NCBI GenBank assembly: GCA_029225065.1 | Contig: JAQXVT010000035.1 | Location: forward strand, 106,922-170,921 | Length of the DNA stretch: 64,000 bases | Reading direction: 5' to 3' | Origin: Lachnospiraceae bacterium | GTDB taxonomy: Bacteria; Bacillota; Clostridia; Lachnospirales; Lachnospiraceae | Part shown: one piece after another, positions 15,986 to 25,800 of the stretch | Layout: every line of letters begins with the position of its first letter | How positions within the stretch are numbered: the stretch's first letter is position 1 | The notes under the pieces: model-generated | What the model saw: only the letters and a program-made list of their open reading frames with translations | Databases searched by the model: none | Told to the model about the DNA's origin: nothing | Translations under genes and position numbers: made by a program

Positions 15986-18922
15986 ATGACTATGAAGAAC
16001 AGACAGAAAAGATTGCTTGCCCTTTTGCTTGCAGGTGCGATGATGGCACTGCCGGTATCACAGGCATTTGCGGAGACGTCGTATGATGCGTCAGCAGGAG
16101 TGGAGCAGCGAGTACTGTTTCCGAAGGACAGCCTGACCGGCATCACAGCAGGGCTTACCGTGGATGGTACTCAGACAGAGGTATCAGAAGATGGAAGCTG
16201 GACGAATACAGATGACGGAAAGGTTTATGTTGCAGAGACGGCAGAGGATGGATCAATTCAGATTACACAGGCTGGATATGAGCTGGAAGTGGAGAGCGGA
16301 ACGGCAAGCCTGAAGGACGGAGATGACACGTATCATCATTACAGCTTCGGAGACTGGGAGCAGCCGGATGACTCTCTGGACCGCGCCTATTATCAGAAAG
16401 GCGACATGGTTACGATTAAGGCAGACGAACCGAAAGAAGGCATGGAGTTTGCCGGATGGAAATGTGAGACAGACGGAGTAGAAATCGCAGATGCTTCCAG
16501 CGCAGAGACGACATTTGAGATGCTGAACCGCAAGGTAAAGATTACGGCGACATATCAGGAAAGCAAACCCCAGGAGTATGTTGTTACGGTAAATAACGGA
16601 GAAGGAAGCGGAAGCTATGAGGTCGGCAGCGAAGTAACGATAGCAGCACCGGACCGGAGTGCAGAAGGCTATGAGTTCACCGGCTGGAGTGTAGATACCG
16701 GAAATGTGTCCCTGAATGATGCATCTTCACTGACAACCGGCTTTGCAATGCCGGAGGGAGATGTGACACTTACGGCAGGCTATACAGAGATCGTGCCGGA
16801 ACCGGTATCGTATGCCGTTACGGTAAATAACGGAGAGGGAAGCGGAAGCTACGAGGCAGGCAGTTGGGTAACGGTAACGGCGCCAGACCGGAGTGCAGAG
16901 GGCTATGAGTTCACCGGCTGGAGTGTAGATACCGGAAATGTGTCCCTGGCAGATACGTCTGCAGAAGAAACTGCTTTTACGATGCCGGAGGGGAACGTAA
17001 CACTGACTGCGGCATATACGGAGATACCACAGACAGAGACAGAGCCGGCAGCAATCGAGACGGAAGCGCCGGAGACGGAACCAATATCGATCGAAACAGA
17101 AGCACCGGAGACAGAGCCGGCAGCAATCGAGACAGAAGCACCGGAAACGGAACCAATATCGATCGAAACAGAAGCGCCGGAGACAGAGCCGATATCGATC
17201 GAAACAGAAGCGCCGGAGACAGAGCCGGGAGCAATCGAGACGGAAGCACCGGAAACGGAGCCAATATCGATCGAGACAGAAGCGCCGGAGACAGAGCCGG
17301 GAGCAATCGAGACAGAAGCGCCGGAGACGGAGCAGAAATATGAAGTTACGGTCAACAATGGAATCGGAAGCGGAGAGTACGCGGCAGGTGAGATTGTTTC
17401 AGTAGAGGCACCGTATGAAGGGGAAGACGGAGAGGTTTTCGAAATGTGGGAAAGCACATCAAACGTACAGTTAGAAGATGTGCAGCAGCCGGTTACGACA
17501 TTCGTAATGCCGGAGAATTCAGTCGAGCTTACTGCAGTGTATGCAGCAGCAAAATATACAGTAACTGTAGAAAATGGAACTGCAGATACGGATGAAATCG
17601 AAGCAGGTAAAACGGTTACGGTTACGGCTGACGATCGTTTTGAGGAAGGATTGAAATTCTCACATTGGGAAGGCAGTGCGGTAGTAGATGGAGAAGAGAA
17701 CGATGTTATTTTTGCAGATAAGAATGCAGAGACAACAAGCTTTACCATGCCGTCCGGAGATACGTCAGTCAAAGCGGTTTATGAGGAAAAAATAGAGTCT
17801 TACAGAGTAAGCGTTGCAAACGGACTTATTAACGGAACTTCCACAGAAATGTTCTGCGATGAGAATGAAGAGATTACAGTGACAGCAAATCCGAGTGCAT
17901 CCGGGCAGCAGTTTTCAAGATGGATTATTAATGACGGAACCTATGATATCGGAGATGCAGCGTATGACGAGACTATTTCTCTTACGGTCACGGAGGATCT
18001 GGATATCCTTGCCACTTATGAGGGTGTTTCCTATGCAGTGACGGTAAAAAATGGAACAGCAAACTATGACGAATGCGTCAGTGGTACTGTTGTTACAATT
18101 ACGGCAGATAAGGCACCGGAGGGATATGAGTTTGATACATGGACGGTAGATACACAAAATGTATCACTTGCAGATGCTTATAAAGCAACGACAACGTTTA
18201 CGATGCCGGAAGGTGAAGTGACTGTATCGGCATCTTATAAGAAGATTGTATACACAGTAAAAGTGGAAAATGGAAACAGTGACCAACAGTATTACTATGC
18301 AGGTGATACCGTAACGGTGACCTCAAATTATCCAGCCAGCGGCCGTGAGTTTAATAAATGGGAAGCAGTGAGCGGAAACGTATCGTTTGCAGATTCTTCG
18401 AGATGGAAAACGACATTTACGATGCCGGCAACAAATGTATCGCTGCGTGCAACGTACAAAGACGGTCCATCACCGGATGACAACCAGATTCTGGATCTGA
18501 AAGCTGGGGCAGAGTATTATATTGGTGATACGATCAAATTTACTGCTTCGGGAGCTGGAATGTCGAACAGTAATCCGAATCCGGGAGATTATCGGTATCG
18601 TCCGTCGGCATATCAGATCAGCAATGTGTCAGGTGTGCTTCAGACTCCGTACTCTATCTCAATGGCGATTAAAGAGGCAGGAGAGTACACGGTAAAAGTT
18701 ACGTACAATAAAGATATTTATGATGGAACAAATTGGGTATCCGATGGAACGACGGATGCAAAATCAGTTACGTTCAAGGTGATTCCAAAATCTGCGGCGG
18801 TACAGACAGGAGATGAGACACCAATTGCAATGGTGGTGGCTTTGGCAGTCGTATCCTGTGCAGTATTTGTAATCCTTCTGGTAATATTTCTTCGCAGAAG
18901 AAAAAATAATAGGAAGGAATAA
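15986..18922 (+). CDS. Large repetitive surface protein with InlB-type B repeats
   Basis: About 978 residues. A signal peptide (MTMKNRQKRLLALLLAGAMM to SQAFA) points to export. The body is built of about seven or eight divergent InlB-B-repeat/Flg_new-like units of about 70-75 residues, each opening with a Y.VTV.NG strand, a middle GYEFTGW-type motif and ending TFTMPEGDVTLTA.Y. Two of them (from about 16575 and 16805) are near-identical. Between units three and four lies an acidic spacer of eight 12-residue repeats (354-449). The C-terminus, VQTGDETPI, a 20-residue hydrophobic segment and RRRKNNRKE, looks like a sortase anchor with a non-standard motif. The ATG at 15986 or 15992 follows AAAGGAAAGGG; an upstream ATG at 15938 is unlikely. 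Ligand unknown; adhesin-like by analogy. Confidence 0.8.
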   Translation: MTMKNRQKRLLALLLAGAMMALPVSQAFAETSYDASAGVEQRVLFPKDSLTGITAGLTVDGTQTEVSEDGSWTNTDDGKVYVAETAEDGSIQITQAGYELEVESGTASLKDGDDTYHHYSFGDWEQPDDSLDRAYYQKGDMVTIKADEPKEGMEFAGWKCETDGVEIADASSAETTFEMLNRKVKITATYQESKPQEYVVTVNNGEGSGSYEVGSEVTIAAPDRSAEGYEFTGWSVDTGNVSLNDASSLTTGFAMPEGDVTLTAGYTEIVPEPVSYAVTVNNGEGSGSYEAGSWVTVTAPDRSAEGYEFTGWSVDTGNVSLADTSAEETAFTMPEGNVTLTAAYTEIPQTETEPAAIETEAPETEPISIETEAPETEPAAIETEAPETEPISIETEAPETEPISIETEAPETEPGAIETEAPETEPISIETEAPETEPGAIETEAPETEQKYEVTVNNGIGSGEYAAGEIVSVEAPYEGEDGEVFEMWESTSNVQLEDVQQPVTTFVMPENSVELTAVYAAAKYTVTVENGTADTDEIEAGKTVTVTADDRFEEGLKFSHWEGSAVVDGEENDVIFADKNAETTSFTMPSGDTSVKAVYEEKIESYRVSVANGLINGTSTEMFCDENEEITVTANPSASGQQFSRWIINDGTYDIGDAAYDETISLTVTEDLDILATYEGVSYAVTVKNGTANYDECVSGTVVTITADKAPEGYEFDTWTVDTQNVSLADAYKATTTFTMPEGEVTVSASYKKIVYTVKVENGNSDQQYYYAGDTVTVTSNYPASGREFNKWEAVSGNVSFADSSRWKTTFTMPATNVSLRATYKDGPSPDDNQILDLKAGAEYYIGDTIKFTASGAGMSNSNPNPGDYRYRPSAYQISNVSGVLQTPYSISMAIKEAGEYTVKVTYNKDIYDGTNWVSDGTTDAKSVTFKVIPKSAAVQTGDETPIAMVVALAVVSCAVFVILLVIFLRRRKNNRKE
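17045..17332 (+). repeat. Eight in-frame 36-bp repeats in the surface-protein gene
   Basis: Each unit encodes P-x-x-IETEAPETE, where x-x is AA, IS or GA in the order AA, IS, AA, IS, IS, GA, IS, GA. Units differ mostly at third positions and at the variable pair. Being a multiple of three, gain or loss of units keeps the frame. Confidence 0.95.
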
Positions 18923-18974
18923 GCATCAGGCAGAGATGTTTTGAAAGTCGATTAGCTATAAATTGAGATGCAGC

Positions 18975-19026
18975 AAAAAGGCAGGAGAGTCTGGAAAGAG
19001 TAAATCCAGAGTCTTCTGCCTTTTTT
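18975..19026 (+). terminator. Bidirectional terminator
   Basis: GGCAGGAGAGTCTGGA (18980-18995) pairs with TCCAGAGTCTTCTGCC (19005-19020), two mismatches, with AAAAA before and TTTTTT after. It can serve the surface-protein gene and the converging HAD gene. Confidence 0.85.
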
Positions 19027-19120
19027 GCAGAACCACGCATCATACAGGGATGAGAGAAACAGGAGCTTCGTTCGGTAACGGAGAACTGCTCCAAGCCAAA
19101 GCAAGTAGATATGGTAGGGC

Positions 19121-19927
19121 TTACAAAATAAATTTCCGTATAATCTCTGCTACCCCGTCGTGGTTATTATCAGCGGTTGTCACGTAATTTCCATGACTGG
19201 CAATCTCAGGAAGTGCATTGGCCATGACAGCGCCAATGTGTGCTGCCTCAAGCATGGGGATATCGTTCTGGGCATCACCGGCAGCGACAGAATTGACGAG
19301 TGGGATTCCAAGGTAATTGCACATCCATTTCACGGCGAAACCTTTGGAGATGCCGGAAGGAACGATCTCAAGCAGGACGTCGCAGGAGAAAAAGCTCTCC
19401 AGGATACCGGAATAACGCGACTGAAGTTCCTGCTGAAAGGCGAGCAGCTTTTCGTGGTTGGAGATGGCAAGCATTTTATAAGGAGTAAAATCGCCGGCCT
19501 GTTCAATTGAAGAAACGATTTTCCAGGGGAGAAGTGTTGTTGCGCTGTATTCCAGAAGCTGTGGTGTCTCGTATTCAGAGAGAATATGTGTGTCAGAATA
19601 CGTATGGATGTGAATATCCATAGCATGCGCGCCTGCAAAAATCGGAGCAAGCAGTTCTTTTGGAACGGAAGTGCCGCGGAGCACTTTTTGATGGAAGCTG
19701 TCGTAAATGAGGCCTCCGTTATAAGTGATAGCGTAACAGCCTTCGCTGATCAGTCCGAGCCGCTCGGCCTGAATACTGGCGCTTGCAAGCGGTCGGCCGG
19801 TGGCAATCACAATTTTGTGTCCTGCCGCAAGGGCGTCGGAGATAGCTGCACGATTTCCGGCGGTAATTTCCTGGTGATCATTTAAAAGGGTACCGTCCAG
19901 ATCGGTAAAAAATATTTTTGGATTCAT
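19121..19927 (-). CDS. Cof-type HAD phosphatase
   Basis: A 268-residue haloacid-dehalogenase-superfamily hydrolase of the Cof/IIB subfamily, which dephosphorylates small metabolites such as sugar phosphates or flavin precursors. Motif I FFTDLDGTLLN gives the nucleophile Asp; motif II is IATGRPLAS; the cap domain occupies the middle; motif IV AAGDAQNDIPMLEAA binds magnesium. The start ATG 19927 has an AAAGGAGG site. It is the last gene of a three-gene minus-strand run (PHP, 72-residue protein, HAD). The substrate cannot be predicted. Confidence 0.9.
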   Translation of the reverse strand: MNPKIFFTDLDGTLLNDHQEITAGNRAAISDALAAGHKIVIATGRPLASASIQAERLGLISEGCYAITYNGGLIYDSFHQKVLRGTSVPKELLAPIFAGAHAMDIHIHTYSDTHILSEYETPQLLEYSATTLLPWKIVSSIEQAGDFTPYKMLAISNHEKLLAFQQELQSRYSGILESFFSCDVLLEIVPSGISKGFAVKWMCNYLGIPLVNSVAAGDAQNDIPMLEAAHIGAVMANALPEIASHGNYVTTADNNHDGVAEIIRKFIL

Positions 19928-19945
19928 ATTAATGTGAGCCTCCTT

Positions 19946-20164
19946 TTAATTTGTTGCATTTGCGGTTTGTTTTTTTCGTTCTTGTTCCATAAATTGTTCC
20001 AGCGCATCGTCGCTCTCGCTGATCCAGATATCTTCTTCTTCTGCGTTTAATCCGAGAAATTCCCGGAGTGTACAGGTTTCATCGCTGAAATTCCATTGGT
20101 CCGTAAGATCAAAGATCTCATCAAATTCAGCCTCATGATTCATAAAACGTTCACGAAAAGTCAT
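19946..20164 (-). CDS. Small acidic protein of unknown function
   Basis: A 72-residue protein with a clear GAAAGGAG ribosome site on the minus strand, 18 bases upstream of the HAD gene. Highly acidic in the middle (EEEDIWISESDDALEQ) with a Lys-rich tail; no membrane segment, no Cys. No family recognised. The good ribosome site, codon use and tight spacing argue it is real. Possibly a small adaptor or regulator of its neighbours, which is a guess. Confidence 0.6.
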   Translation of the reverse strand: MTFRERFMNHEAEFDEIFDLTDQWNFSDETCTLREFLGLNAEEEDIWISESDDALEQFMEQERKKQTANATN

Positions 20165-20260
20165 AGGTTTTAAACTCCTTTCGGTTTTTATTCAGATAAA
20201 CAGGTTCTGCAGATCAAGGTCTATATATAAATATAAGGAAGAAAGAATTACAACAGAAAA

Positions 20261-21136
20261 TTACACAGATTCAGACGGAGTACGGGCGGAGGGATTTGCC
20301 CTGCGCAGGTGCAGCAGAATCTTAGGTGAAATCGTAAGATTCCCGGTACCGCTGCCAAGATGGATGGCAGGCTTATTTTCCCCGTGAAAGTCTGAGCCGC
20401 CACTTGGAAGCAGAGAAAATTCTTCTGCAAGTGAGAGTAGATACCGCTGCTGAGGGAGCGTGTAGGAAGAATAGTAAACTTCCATGCCGATCAGACCGGC
20501 AGATTTCAGATCGGTAATTAGAGTGCGCAGTCTGGTATCAGGGAAGCAATACTGAAGAGGGTGCGCAAGAACCGGAATACCGTCGAACTGCCGAATGACG
20601 GAGACTGCCTTTGCAGAAGAGATTTTTTTACCTGCGACATAGTAGGGACAATGATCGCCGATATAGCGGTCAAACGCCTCGGCGATACTGGAAACAAGAC
20701 CGAGGGAGAGAAGATACCTTGCGAAATGTGCCCGTGTCCAGACCTGCTCGCCAAAGACGACAGCCATCTGCTCATAGGAAATCGGGATGCCGCCGCGCTG
20801 CATCCGGTCGATCATGGCCTGATTTTTTTCAAGGCGGTTTTGCCTGAGGGAAGCAAGGAATGATTGAAAATCGGGATCTTTATAAGAAAGGTCAAGGCCG
20901 ACAATGTGGACGTCGGTTCCGAAAAAGTCGGTCGAGAGTTCGATGCCGGGGACGACTTCGGGGGCGCCGGGAATCGAATGTGCGGCCGCAAGGGCTTTAT
21001 CGATCCCATCGGTGGTATCGTGATCGGTGAGCGCAAACGCACAGAGCGGAATTGCCGCAGCCATGGCAACGAGACCGGCAGGAGATACAGTGCCGTCCGA
21101 AGCGGTAGAGTGGACGTGCAGATCAATCGTTTTCAT
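20261..21136 (-). CDS. PHP-domain phosphoesterase (RNase AM / nucleoside bisphosphatase type)
   Basis: A 291-residue metal-dependent phosphoesterase. The PHP metal ligands are visible: DLHVHSTASDGT, LTDHDTTDG, VPGIELSTDF, VLAHPLQY and GGSDFHGENK. Proteins with this motif set and length include the E. coli YciV enzyme, a 3',5'-nucleoside bisphosphate phosphatase and 5'-3' exoribonuclease acting on short RNA. That activity is likely here but not proven. The minus-strand start at 21136 has an AAGGAGG site. Confidence 0.85.
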   Translation of the reverse strand: MKTIDLHVHSTASDGTVSPAGLVAMAAAIPLCAFALTDHDTTDGIDKALAAAHSIPGAPEVVPGIELSTDFFGTDVHIVGLDLSYKDPDFQSFLASLRQNRLEKNQAMIDRMQRGGIPISYEQMAVVFGEQVWTRAHFARYLLSLGLVSSIAEAFDRYIGDHCPYYVAGKKISSAKAVSVIRQFDGIPVLAHPLQYCFPDTRLRTLITDLKSAGLIGMEVYYSSYTLPQQRYLLSLAEEFSLLPSGGSDFHGENKPAIHLGSGTGNLTISPKILLHLRRANPSARTPSESV

Positions 21137-21214
21137 TTACAGCCTCCTTTTTACAGACTGTTTTACAGTGAAGTGAAACATCACCAGTATAGCGAAAAAG
21201 GGAAAAAAAGTAAA

Positions 21215-21244
21215 GAAAAAAGCTTACTGCATGCAGTAAGCTTT
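21215..21244 (-). terminator. tRNA-Glu terminator
   Basis: A perfect 26-bp palindrome (21219-21244, half-site AAAGCTTACTGCA) followed on the minus strand by a T-run. Confidence 0.85.
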
Positions 21245-21249
21245 CGGTA

Positions 21250-21321
21250 CAGTCCGTACGAGAATCGAACTCGTGTTTCCGCCGTGAGAGGGCGGCGTCT
21301 TAACCGCTTGACCAACGAACC
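21250..21321 (-). tRNA. tRNA-Glu (anticodon CTC)
   Basis: 72 nt on the minus strand. Acceptor GGTTCGT pairs with ACGGACT (two G-U), discriminator G. The anticodon stem CCGCC/GGCGG encloses loop CTCTCAC with CTC, reading GAG. T arm ACGAG.TTCGATT.CTCGT. CCA is not encoded. Confidence 0.93.
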
Positions 21322-21478
21322 GTATTTGTTATGTCAGTATTATATGCGATGTCTTCCGGAATGTCAACCCCATTTTTTATAAAATTTCAATTTTTTTGAA
21401 TGAAGAAATAATCGGATTAGTTTTAAAAATAGCAAAAAACAAAAAAACAAGAAAAAATAAAAAAATTGAAAAAAGGTG

Positions 21479-21507
21479 TTGACATTTCAGATGAGATATA
21501 GTATAGT
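21479..21507 (+). promoter_or_regulatory. tRNA-Gly promoter
   Basis: TTGACA (21479-21484), 17 bases, TATAGT (21502-21507), followed about 50 bases later by the first tRNA-Gly. Confidence 0.85.
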
Positions 21508-21560
21508 ACTAACTGTTCCGAACGACACAGAAACACGGAACACAAAAGAGAAAGACAAAT

Positions 21561-21633
21561 GCGATAGTAGTACAGTTGGTAGTACGCCACCTTGCCAAGG
21601 TGGAGGTCGCGGGTTCGAGTCCCGTCTGTCGCT
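21561..21633 (+). tRNA. tRNA-Gly (anticodon GCC), copy 1
   Basis: 73 nt. Acceptor GCGATAG/CTGTCGC, anticodon stem CCACC/GGTGG with loop TTGCCAA, T arm CGGG.TTCGAGT.CCCG, discriminator T. No CCA encoded. Confidence 0.95.
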
Positions 21634-21636
21634 CTT

Positions 21637-21659
21637 AAAAATCTAACTTTTAGATTTTT
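21637..21659 (+). terminator. Inter-tRNA hairpin
   Basis: AAAAATCTA/TAGATTTTT with a five-base loop between the two tRNA-Gly genes; a partial terminator or processing signal. Confidence 0.5.
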
Positions 21660-21677
21660 GAATTTCATAATGTGAAT

Positions 21678-21750
21678 GCGATAGTAGTACAGTTGGTAGT
21701 ACGCCACCTTGCCAAGGTGGAGGTCGCGGGTTCGAGTCCCGTCTGTCGCT
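21678..21750 (+). tRNA. tRNA-Gly (anticodon GCC), copy 2
   Basis: Identical over its 73 nt to the copy 117 bases upstream, and transcribed from the same promoter by position. Confidence 0.95.
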
Positions 21751-21756
21751 CTTATT

Positions 21757-21789
21757 ATATCTCAGAAGTTTTTACTTCTGAGATATTTT
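21757..21789 (+). terminator. tRNA-Gly terminator
   Basis: ATATCTCAGAAG/CTTCTGAGATAT perfect 12-bp stem followed by TTTT. Confidence 0.85.
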
Positions 21790-21996
21790 CATTTGCAGCT
21801 ATTATAATTGTTACGGGGGGTTGAGGAACTGTTCCTGCGATTTTGCAGAAAGTATTTTTCAAACACGCGCTGGAACAAAATGATGGAGACACAAAATCTG
21901 TGCTTGCATGCCTGAGTGCTTCGTTTTATAATGAAAAGACGGCGATGTATTTCGGAAGGAAAGGACATCGTGCAATTAATAATCTGGGAGGAAAAT

Positions 21997-22551
21997 ATGA
22001 TCGAACAGTTACTCACCTTGGATGGAAATATTTTGCTGTGGATACAGGAACATGTGAGAGCGGAATGGCTGACACCGATTGTCAAGACTGTGACGAATCT
22101 TGGTGGATTGGGCTTTATCTGGATTGTGCTCTGCCTTTTTTTATTGTGCTTTAAGAAAACAAGGCAGGCAGGAGCTGCCGGCCTTCTTGCACTTGTGTTG
22201 TCGTTGATTATCAATAATGCAATCTTAAAAAAGCTTGTAGCGAGAACGAGGCCGTACGAAGTAGTCGAAGGTCTGCAGCTTTTGACAAAGAAGGCTACAG
22301 ATTTTTCTTTCCCGTCGGGACATTCCGCAAGTGCGTTTGCTGCAGCAGCTGCAATCTGCAAAATACAGAAAGGCATCAGGTGGCGTTGGATTGTTCTGGC
22401 CGGTGCGGTGTGCATGGCACTCACCAGACTTTACATTGGAATCCATTATCCGTCGGATGTGATCTGCGGTGCATTAAGCGGCACACTTTGCGGTCTTGCG
22501 GCTGCGTTTTTGACAAATGCAGCGGCAAAGTATTTTGCAAAGCGTTTATGA
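21997..22551 (+). CDS. PAP2-family lipid phosphatase
   Basis: A 184-residue integral membrane phosphatase, plausibly an undecaprenyl-pyrophosphate or phosphatidylglycerophosphate phosphatase. The three PAP2 motifs are present: KKLVARTRP, FSFPSGHSASAFA (catalytic His) and RLYIGIHYPSDVICG. Five to six helices. Start ATG 21997 follows GGGAGG; upstream ATG 21916 lacks a site and adds an atypical basic stretch. It sits just before the envelope-polymer genes, which favours a role in recycling the lipid carrier; inference. Confidence 0.87.
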   Translation: MIEQLLTLDGNILLWIQEHVRAEWLTPIVKTVTNLGGLGFIWIVLCLFLLCFKKTRQAGAAGLLALVLSLIINNAILKKLVARTRPYEVVEGLQLLTKKATDFSFPSGHSASAFAAAAAICKIQKGIRWRWIVLAGAVCMALTRLYIGIHYPSDVICGALSGTLCGLAAAFLTNAAAKYFAKRL

Positions 22552-22625
22552 AATTTTATAAAAGATTTTGACCATCTATTTTACGGCAGATAAACATTCT
22601 TCGGCTAAAATCTGTACCTGTTGTC

Positions 22626-22654
22626 TGTACAAAGCAGAGAATATTTGATAAAAT
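22626..22654 (+). promoter_or_regulatory. Putative promoter upstream of the YfhO gene
   Basis: TGTACA, 17 bases, TAAAAT with an upstream TG (extended -10). The -35 is a 4/6 match. A 60-nt foldable leader follows. Confidence 0.4.
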
Positions 22655-22664
22655 GATGCCAGAA

Positions 22665-22724
22665 ATAAGGATACCTGCATCGCTGGAGAGAACCTGCTTT
22701 GAGCGGTTAGAGAAGTATCCTTAT
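22665..22724 (+). other. Structured 60-nt leader element
   Basis: ATAAGGATAC (22665-22674) pairs perfectly with GTATCCTTAT (22715-22724). Inside, CGCT/AGCG and AACC/GGTT can form alternative inner helices. No U-tract, so not a terminator. It lies 114 bases before the YfhO start and matches no riboswitch class I recognise. Confidence 0.45.
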
Positions 22725-22837
22725 ATTATGGCGGCAAACTGTCTGTGAGAAGAAAGATGAATTTGCCATATGATAAAGTTTTGCTTTGCTGAATTTGATA
22801 AAATTTGATTACTTTGATTACAGAGAGGCTTATATCC

Positions 22838-25800
22838 ATGAAAAAAGAAACCGTTATCCGGCAGAATCGATGTGACAATGAAATGAATTTGTTACTGTTT
22901 GGCAGTTTTTTTCTGTATTTTGCAATGCAGATTTTTATTGGAGAACCGACACAGCAGGCAGGATTGGTAAACGGATTAAACCTGCTGTTGTATCTTGTGT
23001 TTGTTCCTGGATTTTTGTTTCGACTGGGTTACTGTTTTCATGGAATCAGCCAAATGAAAGAGGAGAATAAAGGCAGAAAATGCCTGGGCAGGATCGTTCT
23101 TCGTTCGTGGCTGTGCTTTTTGGTGCTTGCCGCAGGGTATGGGGTATATGTGTCTAAATTACCCCTTTTTTACTGCCTGAATCAGATCATTACCTTTATG
23201 GATATTCCGGCAGTTGCTGCAGTGTTTTTTGCGCTTGCGCTGACGGCTGTTATTGCGATTGTATTTTATGACAGTCTGAAAAAGCTGGGTGAAAATGAAA
23301 AGGGTATGCTGGTACTGGCTGTCCTTTTACTGTTTTGCGCGTTTTTGCGCACAAAAGGGGAGACATATGCGCTTACCGCTGCATTTTTTGGGGCGGATAC
23401 ACAGCAAGCTGTACCGGCTGTGCCATATTTTGCTTATTTTCTGTTTGGAATGTGGGTTGGAAAGAAAAAACCGGGATTTCAGTGGAAGATTGCAGGAATG
23501 ACGGCGGCAGTGACAATAATTTCTCTTGTTTTATACAGAACACCGTTACAGGATTTATGCAGAGTGACGGTGTCACTTCTTCCGGTGTACCTTGTCTATG
23601 CAGTAAGTGAAGTCCTTTCCGACCTGACGGTGCGCTTTTATGTGCTTCGTTTTATCACGGAGACAGTGGAACTTGTTTTTGCAGTTTATGCAGTAGTCCT
23701 TGCAATTGGCAAAAATGCAGGAAAGCTGGAAAATGCAGCCCCTTTGACCGTGATTTTTGCAGCACTGTGCGTGATTGCGGCGATTTATGCCGGAATTGTT
23801 CTGTTCTGGTTTTTTTCCAGAATGTATGAGCGATGGAGCGTCTATTTTGAAAAAAAGGTAAAACATAAGACTGCTGTGTATTTTCTTATTTATACGGTGG
23901 TATTTGCATTTTTGCTTCTGCTTGCATTTATAGATTTTGTGAAAACAGGACGTACACTTTTGTGGCGTGCGGATGGAGTTTCCCAGTATTATCCGAAAGC
24001 GGTTTATTTTGTGGACTGCATTCAAAATCTGATAAAGAGTTTTTTAGGCGGCGATTTTTCGCTTCCGATGTATGATTTTCGGATTGGATTCGGCGGAGAG
24101 ATTACCTACAGCCTGGAACCGCTGTATTTTCTGTTTGTATTATTTGGAAGAGATAAGGTGGAGTTTACTTATACCCTGCTGATATTAATTCGTTTCTATC
24201 TTTCCGGTGTGGCATTTTCTGCTTTTTGCCTTTACTTTAAGAAAGATTACGTGACGACTTTTTTGGCGAGCTGTGTATATGTGTTCTGCGGCTTTTCCTT
24301 TTTTGGCGGTGCACGGCATCCGATGTTTATGATTCCGATGATCCTGTTCCCACTGCTATTGATTGCAATCGAGGAAATTATCATGGGGAAACGCTGGTAT
24401 CTGTGTACAATTCTGGTGGCGGTTTCCCTGTTTTCCAATTACTATTTCCTGTATATGAATACGATCGGGATGGGGATTTATTTCCTGGTTCGTTTTTTCT
24501 GTCAGAAAGAAAAAGAGAAGAAAACGTTTCTGAAGTTTATCCAAAAAGGTCTTGTGATCTGTGGTACGTATCTGCTTGGCGTAGCAATGTCGTGCATCGT
24601 GCTGGTAACGACCTTCGGGTTATATGTCGGGTCTAACCGAAGCAGCGAGACAATGATCAAAACGCCGTCCCTGTTTTATTATACGAAGGAATGGATTTTG
24701 AGATGCTTTCTGTGCTTTCCGACAACGGCAAATTCGCCGGGAGAGTGGCTGAAGCTTGGATTTCTGCCGCTTGCGTTTATTGCGGTGGTATTCCTGTTTA
24801 CGAGAAAAGGAAGAAAAGAACTGAAAATTTTTTCTGTGATTGCACTGGTGATGATGGCGCTTCCACTTTCCGGTTTTGTGTTGAACGGGTTTAGCTCTGT
24901 ATCGAACCGGTGGTGTTACATGATCTCAATGCTTGTAGCTTATATCGTGGCAGACTGTTTAAAAGACATGTGCCGGATGGAAAAGCGGGAAAAGCTGATT
25001 TGTGCAGCAGTGATTGGAATTTACGGATATCTTGCTTTTTTTGGCAATTATTTGACGACACAGTACGTGCAGCGGGCATTTTGGTGCGTGACACTTACGT
25101 ATGTCGGACTTTTGTTCTGCCAGGAAAATTTTCCAAAGTTCCGTTATGTAGCAAAGCAGAGTCTGTTGATCCTGATGACAGTGGTGATGGTCTTTGTAAA
25201 CGCGCACACGCTGTATGGAACGTCAAAGGTGGTTAATGAGTATGTTGCAGCAGGGCAGCCGCAAAAAGAGATTGAGGATTCGCCGATGCGGGCAGTTGCC
25301 GAAGTTGGAGATGACAGTTTCTATCGTATTGCGACACCAAAGCTGAATTATTCCATAATTTCTTCTGCGATGCTGTTGGATTATAATGGAATTGTTACGT
25401 TTAACAGTACCATTAATTCTGCAATATCCGAATATCTGGAGGCGATGGGAGCAACCAGTTACAGTGTGACTCAGTTGTTAGGACTGAGCAATCGAGCATT
25501 TCTTACGGAACTTGCAGCAGTAAAATATTATGCATATTACGATGAGACAAAGAGGAAACCGCCATATGGCAATGAGGTGATTTTAGAGACAGAACTTGAT
25601 GGTAAGAAAACAACGGTATGTGAAAATAAATATGCAATGCCGCTTGGCTACACGTATACAAAGGCTATTTCAAGAGAAGAACTGGAATCGTATGATACAC
25701 TGGAACGTCAGGAAGTGCTGATGCAGCGTGTCATGCTGGAAAATATTGAGGATCAGGGAACACAGGGAGTATTGACAACGGCAAAACGGCTTGCATTTGA

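Noticed and set aside
17045..17332. CRISPR-like periodicity
   Set aside because: Units are contiguous, lack spacers, stay in frame and encode a regular peptide.
16903..17772. 289-residue minus-strand frame inside the surface-protein gene
   Set aside because: Ser/Val-rich mirror of the 36-bp repeats; no ribosome site and no independent codon signal.
20864..21382. 172-residue frame containing YSPYENRTRVSAVRGRRLNR
   Set aside because: It runs antisense to the PHP gene and across tRNA-Glu; the familiar peptide is a tRNA artefact.
21423..21707. 94-residue minus-strand frame reading [18 protein letters not shown] twice
   Set aside because: It is the antisense of the two tRNA-Gly genes, a well-known false protein.
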